IMG/VR virus record: IMGVR_UViG_3300022927_000136
Coordinates: 1-22,314 of that record
Length of the DNA stretch: 22,314 bases
Source: a virus
Strand: one strand, 5' to 3'
The number at the start of each line of letters is the position of its first letter. Position 1 is the first letter of the stretch. Positions 11,690 to 22,230 of the stretch are shown piece by piece. Both the position numbers and the translations under genes were made by a program. A model generated the notes under the pieces. That model was given only the letters and a program-made list of their open reading frames with translations. It ran no database searches and had not been told where the DNA came from.

Positions 11690-14600
11690 ATGGCAATTCG
11701 TTATCTGTCCGGTATAAACGTAGACTCCAATACATTATTTGTTGATGATGCTAATAACCGTGTTGGTATTGGTACTGCGAGTCCAACTACGTCACTGGAT
11801 GTTGTTGCGTCTAGTACTACAAGTGTAGATATAGCTCACTTTGCAAACTCCAATCAGGTAGCTAAGGTTCTAATAAAGCTTGATGGAGTTGGTTCTTCTG
11901 CAATTTCTATGCTTGATGCTGGGAACAATGAGGACATTTTACTTAGCACACAAGGAAACTCTTGGTTCAACGCAGGAAACGTCGGTATTGGTACTACCAT
12001 TCCGGGGCAAAAACTAGAGATAAATCAAGGTGGTACTGGTAATGGTGAAATTGTAAGAATGCGTTACAATGCATCTTACTATACTGATTATGGGTCAAAT
12101 CAAATAAACTTTACTGGAACTAACCAAATATTTTCTTTTAAAAACAATGGTACTGATGTTGTCCGATTAGCAGCAAATGGCAACGTCGGTATTGGTACAA
12201 CTAGTCCTACTGCTAAGCTTGTTGTTCAAGGAGCTGCTGGAAATCTATATATAGACGACTTAGGCGCTGGGTATAACTACTATGATGCAAGCAACGTACA
12301 CAACTTTAGAAATACTGCAGGAATATCTAGACTGTATATAAATACCGCAACTGGAAACGTAGGCATTGGCACTACGAGTCCGTCAACAAGGCTTCATACT
12401 ATTGTTGATTTTAGCGTTAGCACCACTGATTATGTAAATGGTACGACGGGTTCAAGACTGCTTTTAAAGACTTTCGCTAGTACAGGTAATACATATTCTC
12501 TTATTCAAGCACAGGATGTAGGCGGCACGAGTAATAACGCATTGGTTTTACAGCCTTACGGAGACAACGTAGGTATTGGTACTGCTGCTCCAGACCAAAA
12601 GTTGCACGTAGTTGGTAATGCTAAAGTCACAGGAGTATTTTATACCGACTACGTTCAAACGCTAAGCGGAACATCAATTGACTTTAGACATCAAGATGCA
12701 TCTACGATTATGCGTGTTGACACCGCTAATGCAAGAGTAGGTATTGGTACTACAAGTCCTGCAGGTAAGTTAGATATTCGCCAAGCTCAAAGCACAACAG
12801 CGTTTGCTTACCCTTTCTTAAAGTTATATCCATCCGCTACAACAAACGTAACTGGATTAACAACAATTACTCTTGGAACATCTCCAGTAGACAGTTACGG
12901 TGTCTCATTAAGTGGGTGGAGATACGGGACCGATGGGGACCCTAAGTTCATCATCAAGATGCATTACGGTACTGCAAATGGTCTTGATGCTTTAACTATT
13001 AACTCTTCAGGCAACGTCGGCATTGGTACTACTAGTCCTACAAATAAATTAGACATTAGACCGACCACCTCTGGCGGTTCTGACGTAATTGGAACAGGGG
13101 CTATTACTGTTGGTTCGGATAATCCGTACTGGACACTTAGGGGTACAGCAACATCATTACAAGATTTAGCTTTTGACAGAAGCTATTCAGGTACTTGGTA
13201 CGAGGCAATGAGGATTCAAAGAAGTACAGGTAACGTAGGTATCGGCACAACGAATCCGTTTCAAAAACTTCAAGTAGACGGAAGCATTTACTCTAACGGA
13301 GGCAATCTTTATGTCAACGGGGGAAAAGCTTTAATAGCCGTTGGAGATTTGGCATTTCAAACAAATAATGGTACAAGCTACGCAGAAGTAATGCGTATGA
13401 CCGGTGCTGGCAACGTTGGTATTGGAACTACGAGTCCGGGTTATAAGTTGGATGTAAACGGGGAGAGCCGGGTACAGGGTCAATTTAGAATTACTGGCAA
13501 CAATATTGTAGGCGGGTACACAGATATTACCGGAGTTATCTATCACAGAAATGATTTAACCTCTTTAAACAAGGCTGGAACTGGTTGGGTAGGCTGGGCA
13601 ATCAGAAACACTTCAGGAAGTGAAACTGTAACTGACCTACAAAACATAGGTACGTTTAGCGCTTCGGGAGCTGTAACGTTATCCAACTACGGAGCAGGTT
13701 ACCTCAAGTCAGATGCTAGCGGTAATATTACTGTAGATGCTGACATCATTGAGGACACGTTAGACAGCGTTACGGATAGAGGTAATACTACGACTAATAA
13801 CATCACTGTAGGCAACCTTACAGCTAACGGAAATATCACCACAAACACAGGAATATTTTATAGTGGTAATGCAGCTAAATTAGACCTTAACCAATACAAC
13901 GCTGGTTATCTAAGACTGCTTACTGACAACACTGAAAGGGTTAGGATAACAGCCACAGGCAACGTCGGTATTGGCACTACTAGTCCGACTTATAAGCTTG
14001 ATGTAAACGGAGAAGCTAGATTTGGTGGTAATGTAAATATCTACAAGACATCTCCTAAATTAACTGTTGAGGCAAGTGATGCAAATCAAGCAAGTATTGA
14101 TGTAAAAAATACATCGTTATACGCAAGATGGATTTTAGATGCAGATGACCTCTTTAGAGTATATAATCAAACATCAGCCTTTGATGCATTTGCTGTTAAA
14201 TCTTCAGGTAACGTAGGTATTGGTACTAATAGTCCAGCTTCTAAGCTACACGTTGTAGGCGATGCCCGCATTGAAGGTAACCTAACCATCAACGGAACAG
14301 TAACTCAGATTGACACAGACACCTTAACTACAGAGCAGTGGTTAGTTACTAATGATGGAACGGGTCCGGCTGTTGTAATCAATCAGAAAGGCTCACAGCC
14401 TGTTATTGATATCCAAGACGATGGTACAAGTGTAATGTACATTGAGGATGGCGGTAACGTTGGTATTGGGACTACTAGTCCTGGTACTAGGCTTCACGTA
14501 TCAAAAACTGACCTATCAAATGAACTTGTAGCAGTAAGAGTACAGAACGACACAAACTATTCTGAGTTTGGTACTCAGAGTGGATATGCGAGAATCCTGT

Positions 14601-17600
14601 CTGGTGGGTATCTTTTATATGCTGGCTCAAGTAATTCCACTTATTTCTACAACGGTGGGAATGTAGTAATGACTACGAACTACCTAGGCAACGTAGGCAT
14701 TGGGGATACTACACCATCTTATAGACTTGATGTAAGCGGTGACGCTAGAGTAACGTCTCACTTGTACTCAAATGCAAGTATGAGAGCACCCATCTTCTAT
14801 GATATAGATGATACTAATTACTATGTAAACCCAGCTGGTGCTACATCAGCAATTCTAGCAGGTAACGTTGGTATTGGAACTAATAGTCCTTATGGTAAGT
14901 TAGATGTTATTGGAGATAGTTCTAGTCACGTAGCAAGATTTTCAAACCTAACTACCACAGGATATGCTCCGGGGTCTATTCTTCTTGAAGCGGGTCAATC
15001 AGACTCTAGAGGTCAGGGTGTATATCATTACAATCCAGTAGCCGATGAATCTTGGTTTACAGGTGTTCCTTATGCTGTAGGAAGTAGGAAGTGGATTGTA
15101 GCTAATAAACTAGACTCTGTTTGGAATCCAGACGTAGCACAGCTCAGCTATGCGATGATGACTATTGATTCTGACACTGGCAACGTAGGCATTGGTACTA
15201 CTAGTCCAACAGCGACACTAGACGTTGCTGGTGAAATAGCAATAAGAGGGGGGGAGTCTGCTGATGATGCCAGAATGTATTTTAGAGCATCTGACAATAG
15301 TAACAGGTTTACTATTGAGACAGACTTGGATGGCACTACAAGCAACGATTTACTGACATTTAGAGCAGCAAATGCTGATGACATCTTAGTACTCAAAGGA
15401 AACGGTAACGTCGGTATTGGTACTAGTAGTCCTAATGCAATACTAGCCATCAAGAGTGGCTCTAATTCTGATTTAGAGTTTTTCTCAGAAGCTTCAGGCA
15501 CGGCACTTCAGTCTTATAATAGAACTTCAAGTGCTTGGGGATATTTAAGATTTCTTGCTGGTGGCGGAGAGCAAATGCGTATCCACACTAATGGCAACGT
15601 AGGTATTGGTACTACTAGTCCTGCCGCTAAGCTTCACGTACATGAAACTACAGCTGGTATTGGTGGTGTTTTAGTTGGGAATGCAAGTAATTCAAATTCA
15701 GCTTATTCAGCAGTTACACTTAAGAGTGACTATCCACATTCATACTATCCCGGATTATTCTTAAACTCATCCACTAACACTGCTTACGCAGGTGTTGACC
15801 AATTGATGCTTTATCAGTTCCATAGTAAGCCTATAGCATTAGTAACTAATAACACTGTAAGATTAACAGTGACAGGCTCAGGCGATGTCGGAATTGGTAC
15901 TACTAGCCCAGTTGAAAAGCTTTCTGTTAATGGTAATATAAACTCAAATAAAGTATTAGCAGGAACAACTGCTAATTTAGCATATTCAGAAGGTACAGGT
16001 GGTACTAACGGACAGATATACCTTAATCCTTTACGTGGTAATAGAACACTCTCAATTACTACACAGCAATCAGCTGCCGGCGATGATATAGACGGAACAA
16101 CAATTAGTACATTCTACACAAACACAGGAAATCCAGTGGATTTACTATTTAAGAATGGTTCTACTAATACAATGATTCTGAAGTCTACAGGCAACGTCGG
16201 TATTGGAACTACATCGCCTACTGCGGCACTACACGTTCAAAAATCTATTAGTGGTGGATTTGCAGGAACTGTATACAATACTCAATCTACTGGTGGGTTT
16301 GGGTTAAGTGTAAGAGGAGGAAACTCATCTTCTGAAGACGCATTAAGAGTGCAAAATGTAGGTGGTTCATATTTATTAAATGTAAAAGGAGATGGCAACG
16401 TAGGTATTGGTACAACAGCACCATCTGTTCAACTAGATATTGAAGATAGTGGTAATGTAATAGTAGACTTAAATACTACTACCGCTAACGCCAACACTAC
16501 TGTTAGATTCCAAGAAAGTGGTACAGTAAAAGCTACTATGGGTTACGAAGGTACTTCTGATGTGGTGCTTATTGCAAACGGAGGATTTACTGCTGGTAAC
16601 GGTATTAACATTGATGCAAGTAACAACGTAGGTATTGGTACTGCTAGTCCTACCTCTCCTTTGCACGTAGTATCTTCCACTAACAAGACATTACTCTTAG
16701 ATTACACAGGAGGCTCAGGATCATATACCTGGGCATCTTTTAAACAAAGTGGCACTGAGCAGTTTAGAATTTGGGGAGACTATTCTAATAACTATTTAAG
16801 CTTTTATAACGACCAAACCAGCAGCCATCAATTAACATTAGCTTCTAACGCCTACGTGGGTATTGGTACTAGCAATCCTCAAAAGCCTTTACACGTTATT
16901 AGTGCTAACGATGCTCCTATTAGAGTTGAGTCAACAGATCCAACTACAGGTATATTATTTGTTGATTCAGATAGTAGCAATGCTTTATACTATGTAGGAT
17001 CTGGAGATTATTTTTACACAAGTTCTAAATTAGGCATTGGTACTACTAGTCCGGCTGCAAAACTTGATGTATCTACCACTGGAACAGTTCAGACTGCCAT
17101 ACTTGGGCGTGGCTCTGATACCAACTTTAGACTTATATCTAGGCAGGATGTAACCGCAAATACAAGTGGTGCTGTAATAGGTGAGTTTGGACTAGACCAT
17201 ACCACAACTAGGAATGCTGCAATAAGATTCCATAGGGGTGGCTCATCTACTGGTGGTTTTATAACACTTACCGCAAATGATGGTACGGAGAGAGTGCGAA
17301 TCGCTTCAGATGGCAAGGTAGGTATTGGTACTACAAGTCCTAACCACAGAGTTGACATTTATTCTAACGAGAATGTACCATTAAGAATACACAGACCTAG
17401 TAATGCTAATCTAGATTCATCAGGTGCTTGGGGTATAGGTTTTTCTACTAGGGGTGATGCTAATACTAGCACGACAGATACTAGAGCAGGTATTTTTAGT
17501 TACTACAATGGTAATCTTTTCTTGGCTGCTGCTAATACAAGTATTGTAGCAGACCCGGATGCTTATGCTAGATTAACTATTCTTAATACTGGATACGTAG

Positions 17601-18259
17601 GTATTGGTACTACTAGCCCATCACAAGAGCTTCACGTATCTGGCAACCTCCGGGTAACTGGAGCCTACTACGACTCCAACAACTCAGCAGGAACTAGCGG
17701 ACAGATTCTAAAGTCTACAGGTACTGGTACTGACTGGGTAACTCTTTCTGAGATCACAGGAGTAGACGGAACCGGTACTGCTAACTACATTGCTAAGTGG
17801 AGCGATACGGACACTATTGCTAACTCACAGATTCAAGACAACGGAACCACTGTTGGTATTGGACAAGCTCCGGGATCTGCTAAGCTTTCTGTTGCTGGAA
17901 ACTCAATAGAGGCTGGCGGTAAGGTAACCTACAAAAAATCATATAGCTCTGGCGTTGACACAACAGGTGTTGCTGTTGCTGGTCTTCCATCTTCATCCAA
18001 TGGAAATAGCACATTGCTTGAATTCACTTGTAGCGGAGGCGCTGGACACTACCAAAAAATCGTATATAGTTGCTGGAATGCTGCTACTGTTTGGTATACT
18101 AAAAAAGTTGTTGATGAGGGCACTAATGCCTTTGATGTTGAAGCATCTGCTGATGCGGCAACTATTACTTTTACGTTTAAATCAAGAAGCGGTTTACAGC
18201 AATACACTCCAAAAATTGTTGTTGAAGCCAATGGAACTTACGACACCTCTTACTTATAA
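11690..18259 (+). CDS. Giant repeat tail-fibre protein, 2189 aa
   Basis: The N-terminus MAIRYLSGINVDSNTLFVDD resembles that of the previous fibre and may be a shared docking peptide. The body is a long series of about 26 units, each built around NVGIGTTSP followed by KLDV or KLHV, at spacings of roughly 55-100 residues, with unrelated Ser/Thr/Asn/Gly-rich beta sequence between them. This repeat is common in predicted fibres of marine viruses and probably forms an elongated trimeric stalk carrying receptor-binding segments. One interval (about residues 580-755) is much longer and contains LKSDASGNITVDADIIEDTL. The last unit is degenerate (VGIGQAPGSAKLSV). A different C-terminal domain of about 110 residues, with SCWNAATVWYTKKVV, follows. 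I see no S74-type self-cleaving chaperone signature. A second giant fibre starts ten bases later. Confidence 0.8.
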   Translation: MAIRYLSGINVDSNTLFVDDANNRVGIGTASPTTSLDVVASSTTSVDIAHFANSNQVAKVLIKLDGVGSSAISMLDAGNNEDILLSTQGNSWFNAGNVGIGTTIPGQKLEINQGGTGNGEIVRMRYNASYYTDYGSNQINFTGTNQIFSFKNNGTDVVRLAANGNVGIGTTSPTAKLVVQGAAGNLYIDDLGAGYNYYDASNVHNFRNTAGISRLYINTATGNVGIGTTSPSTRLHTIVDFSVSTTDYVNGTTGSRLLLKTFASTGNTYSLIQAQDVGGTSNNALVLQPYGDNVGIGTAAPDQKLHVVGNAKVTGVFYTDYVQTLSGTSIDFRHQDASTIMRVDTANARVGIGTTSPAGKLDIRQAQSTTAFAYPFLKLYPSATTNVTGLTTITLGTSPVDSYGVSLSGWRYGTDGDPKFIIKMHYGTANGLDALTINSSGNVGIGTTSPTNKLDIRPTTSGGSDVIGTGAITVGSDNPYWTLRGTATSLQDLAFDRSYSGTWYEAMRIQRSTGNVGIGTTNPFQKLQVDGSIYSNGGNLYVNGGKALIAVGDLAFQTNNGTSYAEVMRMTGAGNVGIGTTSPGYKLDVNGESRVQGQFRITGNNIVGGYTDITGVIYHRNDLTSLNKAGTGWVGWAIRNTSGSETVTDLQNIGTFSASGAVTLSNYGAGYLKSDASGNITVDADIIEDTLDSVTDRGNTTTNNITVGNLTANGNITTNTGIFYSGNAAKLDLNQYNAGYLRLLTDNTERVRITATGNVGIGTTSPTYKLDVNGEARFGGNVNIYKTSPKLTVEASDANQASIDVKNTSLYARWILDADDLFRVYNQTSAFDAFAVKSSGNVGIGTNSPASKLHVVGDARIEGNLTINGTVTQIDTDTLTTEQWLVTNDGTGPAVVINQKGSQPVIDIQDDGTSVMYIEDGGNVGIGTTSPGTRLHVSKTDLSNELVAVRVQNDTNYSEFGTQSGYARILSGGYLLYAGSSNSTYFYNGGNVVMTTNYLGNVGIGDTTPSYRLDVSGDARVTSHLYSNASMRAPIFYDIDDTNYYVNPAGATSAILAGNVGIGTNSPYGKLDVIGDSSSHVARFSNLTTTGYAPGSILLEAGQSDSRGQGVYHYNPVADESWFTGVPYAVGSRKWIVANKLDSVWNPDVAQLSYAMMTIDSDTGNVGIGTTSPTATLDVAGEIAIRGGESADDARMYFRASDNSNRFTIETDLDGTTSNDLLTFRAANADDILVLKGNGNVGIGTSSPNAILAIKSGSNSDLEFFSEASGTALQSYNRTSSAWGYLRFLAGGGEQMRIHTNGNVGIGTTSPAAKLHVHETTAGIGGVLVGNASNSNSAYSAVTLKSDYPHSYYPGLFLNSSTNTAYAGVDQLMLYQFHSKPIALVTNNTVRLTVTGSGDVGIGTTSPVEKLSVNGNINSNKVLAGTTANLAYSEGTGGTNGQIYLNPLRGNRTLSITTQQSAAGDDIDGTTISTFYTNTGNPVDLLFKNGSTNTMILKSTGNVGIGTTSPTAALHVQKSISGGFAGTVYNTQSTGGFGLSVRGGNSSSEDALRVQNVGGSYLLNVKGDGNVGIGTTAPSVQLDIEDSGNVIVDLNTTTANANTTVRFQESGTVKATMGYEGTSDVVLIANGGFTAGNGINIDASNNVGIGTASPTSPLHVVSSTNKTLLLDYTGGSGSYTWASFKQSGTEQFRIWGDYSNNYLSFYNDQTSSHQLTLASNAYVGIGTSNPQKPLHVISANDAPIRVESTDPTTGILFVDSDSSNALYYVGSGDYFYTSSKLGIGTTSPAAKLDVSTTGTVQTAILGRGSDTNFRLISRQDVTANTSGAVIGEFGLDHTTTRNAAIRFHRGGSSTGGFITLTANDGTERVRIASDGKVGIGTTSPNHRVDIYSNENVPLRIHRPSNANLDSSGAWGIGFSTRGDANTSTTDTRAGIFSYYNGNLFLAAANTSIVADPDAYARLTILNTGYVGIGTTSPSQELHVSGNLRVTGAYYDSNNSAGTSGQILKSTGTGTDWVTLSEITGVDGTGTANYIAKWSDTDTIANSQIQDNGTTVGIGQAPGSAKLSVAGNSIEAGGKVTYKKSYSSGVDTTGVAVAGLPSSSNGNSTLLEFTCSGGAGHYQKIVYSCWNAATVWYTKKVVDEGTNAFDVEASADAATITFTFKSRSGLQQYTPKIVVEANGTYDTSYL

Positions 18260-21200
18260 AACCTGAAATATGCCTATCATCTATATTAACAACGATGACA
18301 TTCGTCTAAACAGCAGCTCCTCAGATAAGGTAGTTGTAAACGGTAGCCTTGGTGTTGGTACTACTAGTCCTAGTGAGAAACTGCACGTTATTGGTAACAT
18401 TAAAGCAGAGCAAACAACTAACAATAATGCAGTCCTTAGTTTAAGTGCAAATTCAACTGCATTAGGAACGAATTATCAATGGAACTTAGTTGGTGCTAAC
18501 TCAACACAAAATTATGGTTTTCAAATCAGACAAGCATCAACTGTTTACTTACACATTAACAATTCTGCTGGTGGTAATGCAGGCAACGTCGGTATTGGCA
18601 CTACTAGTCCTTCAGCTAAGTTGCACGTAAGCGGCGGCGATGTTCTAGTTAGGAATGATTCAACAAATATTGTAAGAATTTCTCTATCTGAGAACCTAAC
18701 AGATAGACATATAATAATGGAGTATGATGGCACTGGCACTGGTGACAGCAATTACTTTACTATTTATAGTGATGTTGATGGATGGATGACAAAAGGGTCT
18801 TCTTTAAGTATTCAGCCATCAACAGGCAACGTAGGTATTGGCACTACTAGTCCAGGCTATAAATTACAAGTAGCAGGAAATGCTCGTATAGACAATACTC
18901 TCTATATAAATAACAGCAATGGTACCGCTATTGTAAATGCTTACAGCGCAGGCTCAATTGGAACCTATTTAGCAAAAGCATCATCTGCTACTGCAAACTT
19001 TACAACTACTGGAGTATCATATCCACGTGGTCTTGGTTTTGGTGCAATCATAGGTCAAGGTAACACAACAGACATTCCAGTAAAAAACTCAAGTTGGAAT
19101 GGTGGATTCGGTGGTCTTATTGGTTTTTGGTCTGATTTAGATTATGGAGTAGAAGGGGGAACTAATGCTGTTGGATACAATGCAGTAATAAAGGGAACAG
19201 GAGCCAGTAATTCTTACGGTTTCTTTGCTGACTTAAGTGGAGCAACAGTTGGAACTCGTTATGGAATCTACACAAAAGGAGAGCAATACAACTACTTTAG
19301 CGGTAATGTAGGTATTGGTACTACTAGTCCTGCTGAAAAGTTACACGTAGAAAATGGCAATATAAGATTAAAATCAAACTCAGACGGAGGCACCGGACTA
19401 CTTAGATTAGTTGATACCGCCGGAACTGAAGCTGGTCAAGTATATCCTCACTCAGGAGACTTAAGAATATACTCTCCGAATGATGTTCTATTTAATAATG
19501 CTGGAAACGTCGGTATTGGTACAACATCGCCAGAATCTAAGTTACACGTTGCAGGTGGGGATGTTTTAATAAGCAATGGTCAATACTATGGTGTTGAATC
19601 TAGTACTGGAGCAAACTATAAGATAGCCGGTCTTACTACTGGTAATGTTATAGTAATTGGAGCTATTGATTATACTTCTGCCGGGACAATCTTTGCTGGT
19701 GGTGATAATGTTAACTTCACCATAGGTGGAGTTTCGGGTAGTACTATAATTAAGATTAGTAGTTCTGGTAACGTAGGTATTGGTACTACAAGTCCAGGTT
19801 ATTTATTAGACGTAAATGGTTCTTTCCGCACCACCACTATGGCTATTAGAGGTGGAGGATTTGGGGCGGCATTTAATAGTTACACCCAGCACGCTTTAGG
19901 ACAGTTAACAATACAGTCGGGTCTTGGAGGTTTAGGTGAAGGTGGAGCAGCAGACCACTTCTTGTTTAGAGCGCCTAGTCTGTATGAGGTAACAACAACA
20001 CAGGGTGGTGCTTATTCTGATGTAACAAGTACATATGCCGATACCTATAAAGCTCTATTTACAGGTCAGAAAGCTGGAGTAACGGTAGCCAATGCATCCA
20101 TTTACTCCTTGAGGATGACTTGGGATAATATTGGTTACAAGTGGTTTGATACTTTGTACATCCCTTGCAGTTTCGCAGGAAACACAATGGATGTAACTAT
20201 TGAGAAATACGATGGAACAAACTGGGTTACTGTAGCTACCAGAACTGGATTTTCTGGATGGGAGGGAAGAAACGTATACATTAACCCTTGGAACAATTCT
20301 TCTTATCAGCAAAAGCTTAGAATAACATTTGATATAAACTGGAACAACTCTAATGGTGCTCAGTTCTATAGAATAGCATACTACGGTGGCTACCCAGCAG
20401 GTTCAGAGAATAGACTGTTTACTTGGGACTATGAAAGAAATACGTTTTTTAATTCGGGCAAAGTAGGTATTGGTACTACGAATCCTGCCACTAGTCTTCA
20501 CGTAAATGGAGGTATTATTACTGTTAATGATGGAACGGGAATTACATACTACGAAGGTGTAAAAATACATTCTTATGATACAAACGGATTTGACATTATT
20601 GGAAGAGAGGGATTAACCCTATCAACGGCATCTGCAAATAAAAATATAATACTATCTCCAACGGGCAACGTAGGTATTGGTACGACTAGTCCAACTTCTA
20701 AACTAGATGTAAATGGAGTTGGTAATTTCTCTAATGGATTTAGTGGACCGTCTTCTGAAACCGGATACAGATTGAAGTTCTATGACAATGGAGGAATACA
20801 TAATGACGTAGGTGTCGGTTTAGATGGAACCGCAGGAGGTGGAGAACAAATGTGGTTCAATGCTCTTGGTGGTTTTTATTGGGGACTTGGAACAGGCGGA
20901 ACAAAAATGCGCCTTGATTCCAATGGAAACGTCGGTATTGGGACTACGAGTCCAAATAGTAAGTTACATATTTCTATTGCTGACACAAATGAGGTAGCAA
21001 GATTTGAAGCAACAGGTACTGGAGAAGGTCACGTTAGGATTTTAGGTACAGCACCTGTTTTGATAGCTAACTCTTCTAACGCAGCATCAGGATTTAGAAT
21101 CAACGTAACCGGACTAGACAACGACTCAGATGATTTACTGAGAATACAGGACAGCGGAGCTACTAGGTTAAATATAAAAAAGAGTGGCAACGTTGGTATT

Positions 21201-22230
21201 GGTACGACTTCTCCAGAATTTAAGCTTGATACAAGAATATCAAGAGCTTCAGGAAGCTTCTTAACAGATGGACTAGTTTACGCAATAGGTATACAGAATA
21301 CAGATACTACAGCCGGTAATGCTACAGCAATGACATTTGGGCACGGCGGATATGAGTATACAAACTTCATTGCTAGTGTAAGAACAGGCACTGGAGCTAA
21401 CCCGACAGGAGATTTAGCATTTGGAGGCAGACCCAGTGATGGAGCTACATTTGCTGAGAGGTTACGGATTACCAGCGCAGGCAACGTCGGTATTGGTACG
21501 ACTAGTCCTGCTGCTAAGCTTCACGTATTTACAACATCTAACTCTGACCAAGAGCAGCTAAGATTAACCGTATCTCCAGCAGATACGTCTGGAGCAAAAC
21601 CTAAAGCAATCTTAGGGTTTTATACGCCAGCTGAAACAAATTTATCTAATTATACTAGCGGACGTATAACATCAAAGTTTGATACAAATGGATACGCTAA
21701 CTCAAGAGTTACTATTGAATCGTTAAATTCATCTGGTGCTTTTATAGAGACCCTAACTGCAAAGAATGGCAGCGTAGGTATTGGTACTACTAGTCCGGGG
21801 GCAAAGCTTCACGTTTCATCAGGTAGCATATTTATAGATAATAATTTTTCATACAGACAAAAAACAAGCTCAGGGGGTAATGTTGGTCTTATATACATAG
21901 ACTCGTCAAACCTTATGGGTATTTATGATGGGAAAGTTAATGTTACCTCCGCAGGCAACGTAGGTATTGGTACTACGAGTCCTCAAGCAGTTGGTGCAGC
22001 TTGGACTACCCTTGAAGTTCAAGGAAAGTCAACTGGAGGCGGTGGAATAGTTTACACAGCAAATAATGGAGCAAGTGTTAAATCCCACTTTTATTCTGAT
22101 GGTACAGGCGGTTATATTGGAACACAAACAAACCACTTTTTTGGATTTACTACAAATAATACCGAGGTAGCAAGATTTACAGCAGGTGGAAACTTTGGTA
22201 TTGGTACTACTAGTCCAAATAGAACCCTAA
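11760..22230 (+). repeat. About 40 copies of a short conserved DNA core inside the two giant fibre genes
   Basis: The core reads approximately AACGTnGGTATTGGTACTAC followed by TAGTCC and encodes NVGIGTTSP. I counted about 26 copies in the first gene (including degenerate ones) and 14 in the second up to the window end. Codon choice is nearly constant across copies (GGT ATT GGT ACT), while the sequence between copies is unrelated. Many copies contain the palindrome ACTAGT. A second short core, AAGCTTCACGTA or similar (encoding KLHV), follows about 12 bases later. Confidence 0.85.

Noticed and set aside
11690-18259. Intramolecular S74 peptidase chaperone domain at the end of the first giant fibre
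   Set aside because: The C-terminal 110 residues show no SDxRLK-like signature. The end is a different domain.
4725-18259. Long antisense or shifted frames inside the terminase, portal and fibre genes
   Set aside because: They are shadows of strong coding frames, with poor composition and no own start signals. The lipoprotein gene at 4686-4546 is the exception.
11760-22230. CRISPR-like array of short repeats with unique intervals
   Set aside because: The intervals are 150-690 bases long, everything is in one reading frame, and the repeats encode NVGIGTTSP.
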